From positions 1 through 11,114 of the forward strand of contig NZ_CAAFRZ010000106.1 in assembly GCF_900765565.1 (NCBI RefSeq): a stretch of 11,114 bases of DNA. The letters run 5' to 3'. Positions 1 to 6,178 of this stretch are shown piece after piece. Source of the DNA: an uncultured Dialister sp. GTDB taxonomy: Bacteria > Bacillota > Negativicutes > Veillonellales > Dialisteraceae. Within the stretch, counting starts at the first letter, position 1; each line of letters opens with the position of its first letter. The position numbers were made by a program, and so were the translations under genes. The notes beneath the pieces are model-generated. The model saw nothing but the letters and a program-made list of their open reading frames with translations. It had not been told where the DNA came from and searched no databases.

Positions 1-87
1 ATGCGAAAACTAAAGAACCGCCGTATACCGAACGGTACGTACGGTGGTGTGAGAGGTCGGCGGGCCGAAGCCCGCCTCCTACTCGAT
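1..87 (+). mobile_element. 3' end of a group II intron (domains V and VI)
   Basis: Only the 3' catalytic end of the intron is inside the window. Bases 17-48 fold as domain V: a 9-bp lower stem (17-25 with 40-48) containing a CGC catalytic-triad-like segment with the expected G-U wobble, a two-base bulge (38-39, CG) on the 3' strand, a 4-bp upper stem (26-29 with 34-37) and a GAAC loop. Bases 51-84 fold as domain VI: 51-53/82-84, 54-56/78-80 and 59-65/70-76, with an unpaired A at 81 as the lariat branch point. The intron then ends at GAT (85-87), which fits the family's terminal AY and places the branch A seven bases from the 3' splice site. The reverse transcriptase/maturase gene would lie upstream, outside the window. 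The apparent reading frame running through this stretch is not a gene. Intron class is not assigned. Confidence 0.85.
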
Positions 88-110
88 GGAAATTTTCAAT
101 GGGGAGAGGG

Positions 111-1268
111 TTATTTCAGGATAATCTGCTGTACCAGGGACTCGATCTGTTTCCGGCCGTCCGGGAAGGAAGACAGGTGGTTGATGTACATGAAGGAGAC
201 CTGGGAGCCGATGTAGTTGCGGAAATCGTTGAACTTCTTTGCATCCGAAGCGGCATCGATACCGTAGAGGGACTTGGCGATGTCCTTCAGGATGGCAATG
301 GATTTCTGGGAAGCCGGGGATGTGAGGACCCAGTCGTGGTCACCGAGGTGAACGATATAGCCTTCCTGCTTGTGGGGAGCCGGCAGGCCTTCCCCATCTT
401 TGCGGAGCACGCCGTAACGGACGGGGTCTTTTCCAGCCAGGAGGGAGGCTGCCTTGATCCAGCCCACCACGTCGGCTTCGCCCTTAGCCCCGGTGGGAGC
501 GCCGTGGGCGCAGGCCTGGGCCACCACCACTTCTGCAGGAATGCCGCGGTACATGGACTCAGCGATACTGATGACATGATGGGCACCCTGGCCGGCCAGG
601 GTATATTCCTTCAGGGAGCTGCCGTCTTTCTGCCACTGGAAGACGAAGGGCTTTTCGATGTCATGGAGAGCTTCACCGGCAATGGCGGTGTCATAGTCTA
701 CATCGTAGCCGAATACATCTTTGTAAGTCCGGCAGATGCCCTGGGTAATGTGGAGGTTGCTGCATACGTGGGTGCAGAGGCCGCCGGGGTAGGGATGATG
801 GCTCATGTAGCCGCTGCCGGGGGCAGTCAGGAATGGCTGGTTATGGGAAGGAAGGGCAGGAAGGAGGGTGTCGGCGGAAATTTTAGCGGGGTCCGCCAGT
901 TTCATGTCCACCAGCTGATTGTATACCCGGGTAATAGCGGCGGAAGAGGTGAAGTTGGCCATGAACGTGGGGCGGGGGTCCCGGATCATGGAAAGAACGG
1001 AGGATTTGAGTCCGCTGTCGCTGATGGTATTCACGATACGGAGAATATCATCATAGGATTTCCTGACGAGGGCAGAACTTCTGGCGGAGGTTTCCGCATC
1101 GGGAAGGGTGGAAATGGAAATCGGCGCAATGGTGAGGGAGTGGCTCACCTCTTCAGCGGCAGAAGCCTGGAAGGGGAAGCGGAACAGCAGGGCCCCTGCA
1201 GCACTTCCGGCAGCAAGTTTCAGGAATGTTCTTCTGGAAATCGGTTCTTTCAGCATAGATTGACTCAT
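111..1268 (-). CDS. Tat-exported HD-domain protein (predicted metal-dependent phosphohydrolase)
   Basis: The 385-residue product begins with a twin-arginine signal: SRRTFLK at residues 11-17, a hydrophobic stretch at about 18-29 and an ASA cleavage site near residue 37. The mature part has an HD-domain signature: HHPYPGGL at 157-164 followed by H167, the HD pair at 202-203 (ALHDIEKP), HH at 230-231 and H255. The HHxYxGGLxxH form resembles the HD domain of the YhaM/Cbf1 exoribonuclease group; here it is exported and has no OB-fold partner. The substrate is unknown. HD domains bind one or two metal ions, and loading metal before export would explain the use of Tat; that is inference. The start at 1268 is supported by CGGAGGA about seven bases upstream. 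The gene is divergent from tatA and tatC, so it is probably a client of that translocase. Four cysteines (165, 169, 179, 253) lie in or near the HD region. Confidence 0.8.
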   Translation of the reverse strand: MSQSMLKEPISRRTFLKLAAGSAAGALLFRFPFQASAAEEVSHSLTIAPISISTLPDAETSARSSALVRKSYDDILRIVNTISDSGLKSSVLSMIRDPRPTFMANFTSSAAITRVYNQLVDMKLADPAKISADTLLPALPSHNQPFLTAPGSGYMSHHPYPGGLCTHVCSNLHITQGICRTYKDVFGYDVDYDTAIAGEALHDIEKPFVFQWQKDGSSLKEYTLAGQGAHHVISIAESMYRGIPAEVVVAQACAHGAPTGAKGEADVVGWIKAASLLAGKDPVRYGVLRKDGEGLPAPHKQEGYIVHLGDHDWVLTSPASQKSIAILKDIAKSLYGIDAASDAKKFNDFRNYIGSQVSFMYINHLSSFPDGRKQIESLVQQIILK

Positions 1269-1340
1269 GGTTCATCCTCCGATCAGAATGTGGAAATGGG
1301 AAACGGTGCCGAAGAGGCTATGTTTCCTTTTTATTATTGG

Positions 1341-1408
1341 CATTCGCATCAGAAAAAGGGGTTGGGGGGAATCCTGTTAAAGAGGACGGGCTTTTTCTCA
1401 TGCGGATG
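1341..1408 (-). repeat. Long imperfect hairpin in the leader of the Tat substrate gene
   Basis: Bases 1341-1358 pair with 1391-1408: 18 positions with one C-C mismatch (1350/1399) and one G-T wobble. The 32-base loop itself contains a small TCCT/AGGA hairpin. It lies 73-140 bases upstream of the minus-strand start codon, so it would be in that gene's 5' untranslated RNA if transcription starts beyond it. No T-run follows on either strand, so it is not a standard terminator. Confidence 0.6.
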
Positions 1409-1530
1409 ATTTCAGTGTAGAAAGTGAAAGAAAAGGAAAAACCACGATTTGGAAAATAAGAAGACAAATTCCGTCAAAATCTCGTAAATTTGCAGGAATT
1501 TTCCAAAGCTGACAGAACTTTTAAAGAAAT

Positions 1531-1562
1531 TTGACAAAACCTGTGAAGTGAGAAGATATGCT
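1531..1562 (+). promoter_or_regulatory. Possible tatAC promoter
   Basis: A perfect TTGACA (1531-1536) is followed by TATGCT (1557-1562), which matches four of six -10 positions but at a long 20-bp spacing. No better pair was seen in the 120 bases before tatA, so the element is tentative. Confidence 0.3.
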
Positions 1563-1617
1563 TATAGAAAGCGTAGAAACGGCGGACAGGATGCATAGGG
1601 CAAGACCCTGCTTTCTG

Positions 1618-1631
1618 TTCACCATGGTGAA
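1618..1631. promoter_or_regulatory. 14-bp perfect palindrome upstream of tatA
   Basis: TTCACCATGGTGAA is identical to its own reverse complement and lies 11 bases before the tatA SD. A loopless palindrome of this size is more typical of a dimeric repressor site than of an RNA hairpin. No regulator can be assigned from the sequence. Confidence 0.4.
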
Positions 1632-1654
1632 AGTGTATTACAGGAGGTTTTACT

Positions 1655-1858
1655 ATGTTTGGTATCGGCATTCCGGAATTGCTTCTGATCCTTGTCATTG
1701 GTCTTATTGTTTTCGGACCTGGTAAACTTCCGGATATCGGCAAGGCCCTGGGAAAGAGCATGCATGAATTCAAAGAGGCCGTGAATACGGATGAACCGAA
1801 GACGGTGACCGTGGTGAAAGCGGAACCGGCAGAAGTGAAGGCGGGAGAGAAGAAATGA
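1655..1858 (+). CDS. tatA: Sec-independent protein translocase subunit TatA
   Basis: The 67-residue protein has the full TatA/E layout: a short periplasmic N-terminus (FGIGIPE), one transmembrane helix at about residues 7-20, the FGPGKLP hinge at 20-26, an amphipathic helix ([16 protein letters not shown]) and a charged, Glu/Lys-rich tail. TatA oligomers form or thin the membrane passage through which TatC-bound, folded twin-arginine substrates cross. The length matches short Firmicute TatA proteins. The start is fixed by AGGAGG seven bases upstream. The stop overlaps the tatC start by four bases (ATGA), so translation is probably coupled. No tatB is present; in two-component TatAC systems TatA also does the TatB job. 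Confidence 0.95.
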   Translation: MFGIGIPELLLILVIGLIVFGPGKLPDIGKALGKSMHEFKEAVNTDEPKTVTVVKAEPAEVKAGEKK

Positions 1859-2562
1859 CAGCAGGCGGAGGAGTGGGTGACATGCCCCTCACTGCCCATC
1901 TGTCGGAACTGCGGAAACGTCTCATTTTTTCCATCGGCGCCGTGCTGGTGGGGACGGCAGTGAGTCTTTTCTTTATAGAAAACCTGATTTCCTTCCTCAT
2001 GGCTCCGGCGGGGCATCTCTACTTCGCCCGGCCGGCGGAGGTCTTTGTCATTTATATGAAGACCGCCCTCATTGCCGGATTCATCCTGGCATCCCCGGTG
2101 GTTTTCTTCGAATTCTGGCGTTTCGTGCTTCCTGCCATGACAGACCGGGAACGGACGTGGACGGCGGTATTCGTACCCCTCTCGGTGGGCCTTTTCCTGG
2201 GGGGCATCGGATTTTCCTGGTTCTTCATCATGCCACAGAGCCTTCATTTCCTCATGGGTTTCGGGGGAGATAACTTTACGCCCCTCCTGTCCATGGAGAA
2301 CTACCTGGAATTTGTGATTCTCATGATCCTGCCCTTTGGACTCCTTTTCAACCTGCCACTCGTGCTGATTGCCCTGTCCCGGGCGGGCCTTGTGAGCGGG
2401 CGAATCCTGAAAAAGGGAAGAAAGTTCGTCATTCTGGGGGCCTTCATTCTGGCTGCCGTCATTACGCCGACACCGGATATCCTCACCCAGTCCCTGCTGG
2501 CATTACCTGCGATTTTCCTCTACGAGCTGTCCCTTTGGATTATTGGGTTGTGGGATAAGTAA
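1855..2562 (+). CDS. tatC: Sec-independent protein translocase subunit TatC
   Basis: The 235-residue polytopic membrane protein binds the twin-arginine signal peptide and recruits TatA. Visible TatC signatures are HLSELRKRL at residues 15-23 before the first membrane helix, [14 protein letters not shown] in the first cytoplasmic/second-helix region, [13 protein letters not shown] in the middle periplasmic part, and the very conserved [10 protein letters not shown] followed by [10 protein letters not shown] near the end. Six hydrophobic helices can be traced. The ATG at 1855 overlaps tatA. A second ATG (codon 10, at 1882) has GGAGGAG upstream, so a start nine residues shorter cannot be excluded. 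A strong terminator follows, so the operon is just tatA-tatC. The neighbouring divergent gene encodes a clear Tat-signal protein. Confidence 0.95.
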   Translation: MTAGGGVGDMPLTAHLSELRKRLIFSIGAVLVGTAVSLFFIENLISFLMAPAGHLYFARPAEVFVIYMKTALIAGFILASPVVFFEFWRFVLPAMTDRERTWTAVFVPLSVGLFLGGIGFSWFFIMPQSLHFLMGFGGDNFTPLLSMENYLEFVILMILPFGLLFNLPLVLIALSRAGLVSGRILKKGRKFVILGAFILAAVITPTPDILTQSLLALPAIFLYELSLWIIGLWDK

Positions 2563-2596
2563 AACCATGGTGTGAACATAAATAACGGAATAAAGC

Positions 2597-2642
2597 AAAA
2601 AGAGCGCTGAAAGATGATTCTTTATTTTCAGCGCTCTTTTTC
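2597..2642. terminator. Bidirectional rho-independent terminator between tatC and the nudC-like gene
   Basis: Bases 2601-2612 pair perfectly with 2626-2637 (12 bp, GAGCGCTGAAA core). T's follow on the plus strand (2637-2641) and an A-run precedes (2597-2601), which gives a U-run on the minus strand. It can end transcripts of the convergent genes on both sides. Confidence 0.9.
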
Positions 2643-2677
2643 TATGGAGGGCTGCCGAACTGGGGCGAAAGTATGGG

Positions 2678-3499
2678 TTATATTTGACCTTCTTTAAATA
2701 CCCGCATCATTTCATTGGTCAGCGAGTAATCATCGGGCTGGAGAATGATATCCTTTTTTTCTGCCCAGAAAGCTTCCGACAATTCTGCAGGGTCCCTGGT
2801 AATGTGGGGATTCCCATCCACCTCGCAGAAAAAACCGGCAAGAATGTCACTGGCACTGGCCCAGGGCTGGGATTTATAGTAGCGGATGTTTTTTACGGAA
2901 AGACCGGTTTCTTCCTTTACTTCCCTTCGTACTGTGCCTTCCAGGGTTTCACCGATTTCCGTAAAGCCGGCGATCAGTGCATAGAAGGAAATATGGTGGT
3001 CCGCATAGCGGGTGAGAAGCAGCTTGTCATTCCAGGTCACCCCGGCAATGATGGCAGGATTCAGCCGTGGATATATGGTTCTCCCGCAATGGGGGCAGAG
3101 TAAGGCACGCTCCAGGGGTGAGGGGATTGTCTTTTCCCCACAGGAGCCGCAGAATTGGTTATCTCTCATCCACCGGACAATCTGCAGTGCAGTCCAAGCT
3201 ATAAAAATATCCTTTTGAACAAGGCGGGAATGGAAACGAAGTTTTTTTACCGGGAAATATAGGGCTCCTGCCGGTATATGGGAAGGGTTTTCATTGGCCA
3301 GGAAGTAGGCAGTACTATCCATGGTAAACAGATAGGTCACTTTTCCGGCGGGAAGCTCCTCCTGTCGGGGGAAGGGATCTATCCCCGGGCAAAGAAGCAG
3401 GTTTTCATCGCTGAAATAAAGGATTCTGCTGTTTTTGTCAGGCTTTTTTAAGGAATCATAATGGTTATCAAAATGGTGGGGGAAAATATCCTGTATCAT
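2678..3499 (-). CDS. NudC-like Nudix hydrolase (NAD(H) pyrophosphatase family), atypical motif
   Basis: This 273-residue protein has the NudC architecture: an N-terminal domain (about 1-110), a zinc ribbon with C117, C120, C135 and C138, the YPRLNPAIIAGV linker (143-154) and a complete Nudix box G178-L200 (GFTEIGE...RREVKEETGL), which supplies the metal-binding glutamates. NudC enzymes split NAD(H) into NMN(H) and AMP and can remove NAD caps from RNA. The family's downstream SQPWPFP motif, which helps recognise the nicotinamide side, is here SQPWASA (210-216), so the exact substrate is uncertain. The length is close to E. coli NudC (about 257). The start has an AAGGAGA site 9-10 bases upstream. 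The gene is divergent from the exported Ntn hydrolase gene and ends at a bidirectional terminator. Confidence 0.85.
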   Translation of the reverse strand: MIQDIFPHHFDNHYDSLKKPDKNSRILYFSDENLLLCPGIDPFPRQEELPAGKVTYLFTMDSTAYFLANENPSHIPAGALYFPVKKLRFHSRLVQKDIFIAWTALQIVRWMRDNQFCGSCGEKTIPSPLERALLCPHCGRTIYPRLNPAIIAGVTWNDKLLLTRYADHHISFYALIAGFTEIGETLEGTVRREVKEETGLSVKNIRYYKSQPWASASDILAGFFCEVDGNPHITRDPAELSEAFWAEKKDIILQPDDYSLTNEMMRVFKEGQI

Positions 3500-3527
3500 A
3501 GTGGGTCTCCTTTTACTTTTAGCTTTA

Positions 3528-3540
3528 TTATATAATTATA
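3528..3540. promoter_or_regulatory. Divergent AT-rich promoter region
   Basis: Between the two divergent starts lies an AT-rich block with TATAAT on the plus strand (3531-3536) and two overlapping TATAAT copies on the minus strand (complement of 3528-3533 and 3535-3540). No convincing -35 hexamer is present on either side, so exact start sites are not assigned. Confidence 0.45.
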
Positions 3541-3594
3541 CAGATAAGGCAATCCGGTAATGTTATTTTCCGGTCAAATCCTGCAGGAGGTTTT

Positions 3595-4449
3595 ATGGAA
3601 GTCCAAAAAAAGATAGTGGCCATAGTGATGGCGGCTTTCCTTCCCCTTTCATCGGCTGGGGCTTGTACCCTGTTTGGCGCCAATGGCAGTGAAGTGGAAG
3701 GAGGAGGAACAATCCTTGTCAAAAACAGGGATTGGCGGCCCCAGTACCAGGAAATGCGATATGAAATGGGGCCCCGTTACCGCTTTTATGGCCTCTATGG
3801 AGGAAATGAAAAGAAGATGGCCCTGAAGGGCGGCGTTAATGAAGCGGGGCTGGCCATTTTTTCTGCAGCCGCCAGTTCTATTCCCAAAAGGAAACGGATG
3901 GCCATGGATCATTCCAACAAAAGCAGTATCCGGGAAATACTTGGAAGCTGTGCTACTGTTGAGGAAGCGCTGGCCATGAATCGGTATTTCAGGGGACCAA
4001 AATTTCTGGTTATAGCTGATGCCAGGGAAATGGCCTCTGTGGAAATAGGGAATCATGGAGAATACCGGGTGAAAAAAGTGAGAAATGGCCCCCTGGCCCA
4101 TACGAACCATTACCTTTGGCCTGATTTTTCCTCACTGAACAGGCATGTCGGCCATTCAAGCATGACCCGCCTCTCCAGGATAGAAGAACTTCTTGGGAGA
4201 AGACATAAGCCCTATGTGCTTGATGATCTTATGGCCTTTTCCCAGGATCGGCATGATGGACCGGATGATAGTATATGGAGAACAGGGAGTGGAGCACGGT
4301 CCGATGAAACCCTGGCTTCTGTCGGCCTGTGGCTCCATGACGGAGGAAAACCGGATATTTTTGTGAAAATACGGTATTCACCGGAAGACAGAGGAAGGGA
4401 AGACGTGTACCAGTTGGAAGGAAAGGACCTCTTTCCTGGGGAAAAATGA
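3595..4449 (+). CDS. Exported Ntn hydrolase (C45 / acyltransferase-like linear amide hydrolase family)
   Basis: The 284-residue product starts with a Sec signal peptide (KK, hydrophobic core at 7-18, SSAGA) whose AGA cleavage motif ends at residue 23. The next residue is C24, followed by TLFGANG and then GGGTILVKNRDW (36-47). Cys-Thr plus a later K/RNxDW is the pattern of Ntn hydrolases of the penicillin acylase/bile salt hydrolase/acyltransferase group, in which an N-terminal Cys is the nucleophile. Further family-like segments are GGVNEAGLAIF, LAHTNHYLWPDF and the C-terminal LASVGLWLHDG. The enzyme should cleave a linear amide outside the cytoplasm; the substrate (N-acyl amino acid, conjugated bile acid or similar) cannot be told from sequence. 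The lipobox alternative is weak because position -3 is Ala. AGGAGG lies five bases before the ATG. Confidence 0.75.
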   Translation: MEVQKKIVAIVMAAFLPLSSAGACTLFGANGSEVEGGGTILVKNRDWRPQYQEMRYEMGPRYRFYGLYGGNEKKMALKGGVNEAGLAIFSAAASSIPKRKRMAMDHSNKSSIREILGSCATVEEALAMNRYFRGPKFLVIADAREMASVEIGNHGEYRVKKVRNGPLAHTNHYLWPDFSSLNRHVGHSSMTRLSRIEELLGRRHKPYVLDDLMAFSQDRHDGPDDSIWRTGSGARSDETLASVGLWLHDGGKPDIFVKIRYSPEDRGREDVYQLEGKDLFPGEK

Positions 4450-4477
4450 TTCTGGGGAAGAGAGATTTCGAAAATTG

Positions 4478-4521
4478 TGGTAAAATGAGGTGAATCTGAT
4501 TCCGGTGCAAGGGGAAGCACC
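4478..4521 (+). promoter_or_regulatory. Extended -10 promoter and leader hairpin before the nitroreductase gene
   Basis: TGG followed by TAAAAT (4478-4486) is an extended -10 element without a clear -35. Just downstream, GGTGC (4504-4508) can pair with GCACC (4517-4521), a small hairpin ahead of the SD. Transcription from this site would begin after the upstream in-frame GTG at 4490, which supports the ATG at 4541 as the start. Confidence 0.4.
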
Positions 4522-4540
4522 AGTCCTTCAGGAGGGAAAA

Positions 4541-5083
4541 ATGGATGCAATACAGTGTCTGATTTCAAGAAGAAGTATCAGGGAATATACGGATGAACCG
4601 ATTTCCCGGCAGGATGTAGAAAATGTGGTAGAAATTTCCCAGATGGCATCATGTTGGGAAAATACCCAGCCCATCCGATATGTAGCAGTGCTGGACAGGG
4701 AACTGAAGAACCGGATTGCCGATGACTGTACAAAGAAATTCCCATGGAATACAGAAAATATCCATGCAGCACCGGCACTGGTTGTTTTGTGTGCCATCAA
4801 AGGCCTTTCGGGCTATGAGCCTGATGGCCGGGCTTCCACATCCAAGGGAACCCACTGGCAGTCTTTTGATGCTGGCGTGGCGGCAGCCCATTTCTGCCTG
4901 GCGGCTACAGCACTGGATCTGGGGACGCTCATCATGGGACGATACGATGAGGAAAAAATCAAAGAAATTTTGGACCTCCCCGCTGAGTATGATGTATCCG
5001 CCATTATTGCCATTGGGCACCCGGCGGTTATTCCGGCGGCCAATGAGCGGAAACCGCTGAAAGAAGTACTGTCATTTCGGTAG
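4541..5083 (+). CDS. Nitroreductase family flavoprotein
   Basis: The 180-residue protein is a compact FMN-dependent nitroreductase. The FMN-binding N-terminal SRRSIREYTDEPIS (from residue 9) is followed by the NTQP segment (residues 41-44, inside SCWENTQP), the FDAGVAAAHFCLAATALDLGTLIMG helix and loop in the middle, and the usual end AIGHPA...ERKPLKEVLSF. Such enzymes use NAD(P)H to reduce nitro compounds, quinones or other electrophiles in the cytoplasm; the natural substrate is unknown. A longer frame beginning with GTG at 4490 exists, but the ATG at 4541 is preferred because GGAGGG lies right before it and the added 17 residues show no family similarity. The CpXC gene follows after 18 bases, apparently in the same operon. 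Confidence 0.88.
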   Translation: MDAIQCLISRRSIREYTDEPISRQDVENVVEISQMASCWENTQPIRYVAVLDRELKNRIADDCTKKFPWNTENIHAAPALVVLCAIKGLSGYEPDGRASTSKGTHWQSFDAGVAAAHFCLAATALDLGTLIMGRYDEEKIKEILDLPAEYDVSAIIAIGHPAVIPAANERKPLKEVLSFR

Positions 5084-5101
5084 AAAGAGGGAGCATCTGT
5101 A

Positions 5102-5752
5102 ATGGAAGAGCGGTATACCTGTCCCCAGTGCGGAAAACGATTTTCCTTTATCCGGTATGATATCATCGATACGGGCAAACAACCGGAAATGAAGGAAAAA
5201 GTGAGGAATGGAGAGACCTTTTATGCTTCCTGCCCTTCTTGCGGGTGGCATACCCATTTCGATTATTCCTTCCTTTACAGGGAAGAAGATACACATACCC
5301 TCATTTACTATGCCAATTCCCGGGAATTTTACGAAGCGGCCTATTATCGCATGATTGGAAGAAATGGCGGCAGCGACTTTGAAGCCATTCGGACCTGGAA
5401 TCGGCGGGTGGTGACATCCAGGAGGGACCTCCTGGAGAAGCTGCTGATTCTTGACTGCAGGCTGGATGACCGTATTATTGAAATTATGAAGGGCCTTGCC
5501 TTTATTTCCCTGAAGCAGAAACATCCTGATATAGAAGTGGATACGGTTCTTTTTGATCAGGGAGGGGATGGCAGTTGTTATTTCCGGTTCAGCAGGGGTG
5601 AAACGGTGGAAGCTGCCTATGCCTTTGACAAAACTTTGTATCGGAGAATCGATGAGGTGCTGGGACCAAGAATCCGCGAAATCGCGGAAGGGGATGTGGT
5701 GATTAATTCCCAGTGGGCTGCGGGGGTCATGAAAAAGTTGGAATCCCTTTAG
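5102..5752 (+). CDS. CpXC domain protein (zinc-ribbon, function unknown)
   Basis: The 216-residue protein opens with CPQCGKRFSF (C7, C10) and continues with DTGKQPEMKEKVRNGETFYASCPSCGW (C44, C47). This is the CpXC pattern of two CPxC knuckles around a DPELKEKIL-like segment, and it probably binds one zinc ion. The rest (about 60-216) is alpha/beta in appearance, acidic, and without signal peptide or membrane segment. The function of CpXC proteins is not established. A GAGGGA site lies about nine bases before the ATG. It is the second gene of an operon with the nitroreductase and ends just before a strong terminator, so a link to redox or stress physiology is possible but unproven. Confidence 0.8.
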   Translation: MEERYTCPQCGKRFSFIRYDIIDTGKQPEMKEKVRNGETFYASCPSCGWHTHFDYSFLYREEDTHTLIYYANSREFYEAAYYRMIGRNGGSDFEAIRTWNRRVVTSRRDLLEKLLILDCRLDDRIIEIMKGLAFISLKQKHPDIEVDTVLFDQGGDGSCYFRFSRGETVEAAYAFDKTLYRRIDEVLGPRIREIAEGDVVINSQWAAGVMKKLESL

Positions 5753-5764
5753 CAGGCCAATAAT

Positions 5765-5807
5765 AAAAAGCTGTGAAGAACGAGTGATCTTCTTCACAGC
5801 TTTTTTA
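5765..5807 (+). terminator. Strong rho-independent terminator of the nitroreductase-CpXC operon
   Basis: Bases 5765-5780 pair perfectly with 5790-5805 (16 bp, AGCTGTGAAGAA core, nine-base loop), with the 3' arm ending in a T-run up to 5806. The 5' A-run means it could also work on the minus strand, but no minus-strand gene needs it here. Confidence 0.93.
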
Positions 5808-6178
5808 TTGTGTCAAGGACTGACCAGAGAAACAGCCGCTGCCGATGGGCCTGTACTTTTGAATGAAAGAAAACCATGGCTCATCTCACCGTGCTTTCTC
5901 ACGGTGAAGAAATAAAATAACTTTTTCTGGAAAAACATCCCCATAAAAATTTTCTGAAGCCGATATTTATAGTGAGGGGGGGAAATAGAAAGGAGGTTCC
6001 CCTGGATAAGGATAAGGCAGTGTTGATTTTTGAAATTGCCATTATCTGAGGAAAATGGAGATACGAAAGTTTTCCGGAGCGGCAGCCTGTGAAACCGAAA
6101 TTGATTGGTCAGTCAGCAGTTTCCGGAGAACCTGGAATGTGACAGGAAGGGGATTACCCCCCGAAAGGAGAAACAATC
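5806..6178. other. 373-bp leader region before the RNase H-like/ssb operon
   Basis: No convincing gene is seen. It holds an 8-bp hairpin TCACCGTG/CACGGTGA (5886-5893 with 5900-5907), a TATAGT element (5968-5973) without a good -35, and a perfect AAAGGAGG (5989-5996) that is not followed by an ATG. After that come a 15-codon frame starting at CTG (6002-6049), a near-repeat TTTCCGGAG (6069-6085 and 6119-6128 areas) and a GGGG-ATTA-CCCC hairpin (6149-6160) directly before the SD of the next gene. Its length suggests an untranslated leader or small RNA, but no known RNA family is recognised. Confidence 0.4.

Larger units (their letters stand above)
1269..1654. other. Divergent intergenic region between the Tat substrate gene and tatA
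   Basis: These 386 bases hold no convincing gene. They contain the SD of the minus-strand gene, a long imperfect hairpin (1341-1408), a TTGACA element at 1531-1536, a 14-bp palindrome (1618-1631) and the AGGAGG of tatA at 1643-1648. Both transcripts must start here, so shared control of translocase and substrate is possible. A TTGACG on the minus strand near 1472-1477 has no good -10 partner at 17 bp. Confidence 0.6.

Noticed and set aside
1-216. Open frame from the first base, and the long plus-strand frame at 99-1409
   Set aside because: The first runs through group II intron domains V and VI. The second is the antisense shadow of the Tat-signal HD protein and lacks any family features.
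1474-2247. Long minus-strand frame opposite tatA and tatC
   Set aside because: It is antisense to two clearly identified genes, and its sequence is low in structure and rich in His/Pro/Arg, as expected for a shadow frame.
5072-5797. Minus-strand frame of 241 codons opposite the CpXC gene
   Set aside because: It is antisense to the CpXC protein, starts inside the terminator and shows no recognisable domain.
5886-5907. TCACCGTG/CACGGTGA hairpin as a terminator
   Set aside because: It is followed by an A-rich stretch without a direct T-run on either strand and comes after a much stronger terminator at 5765-5807.
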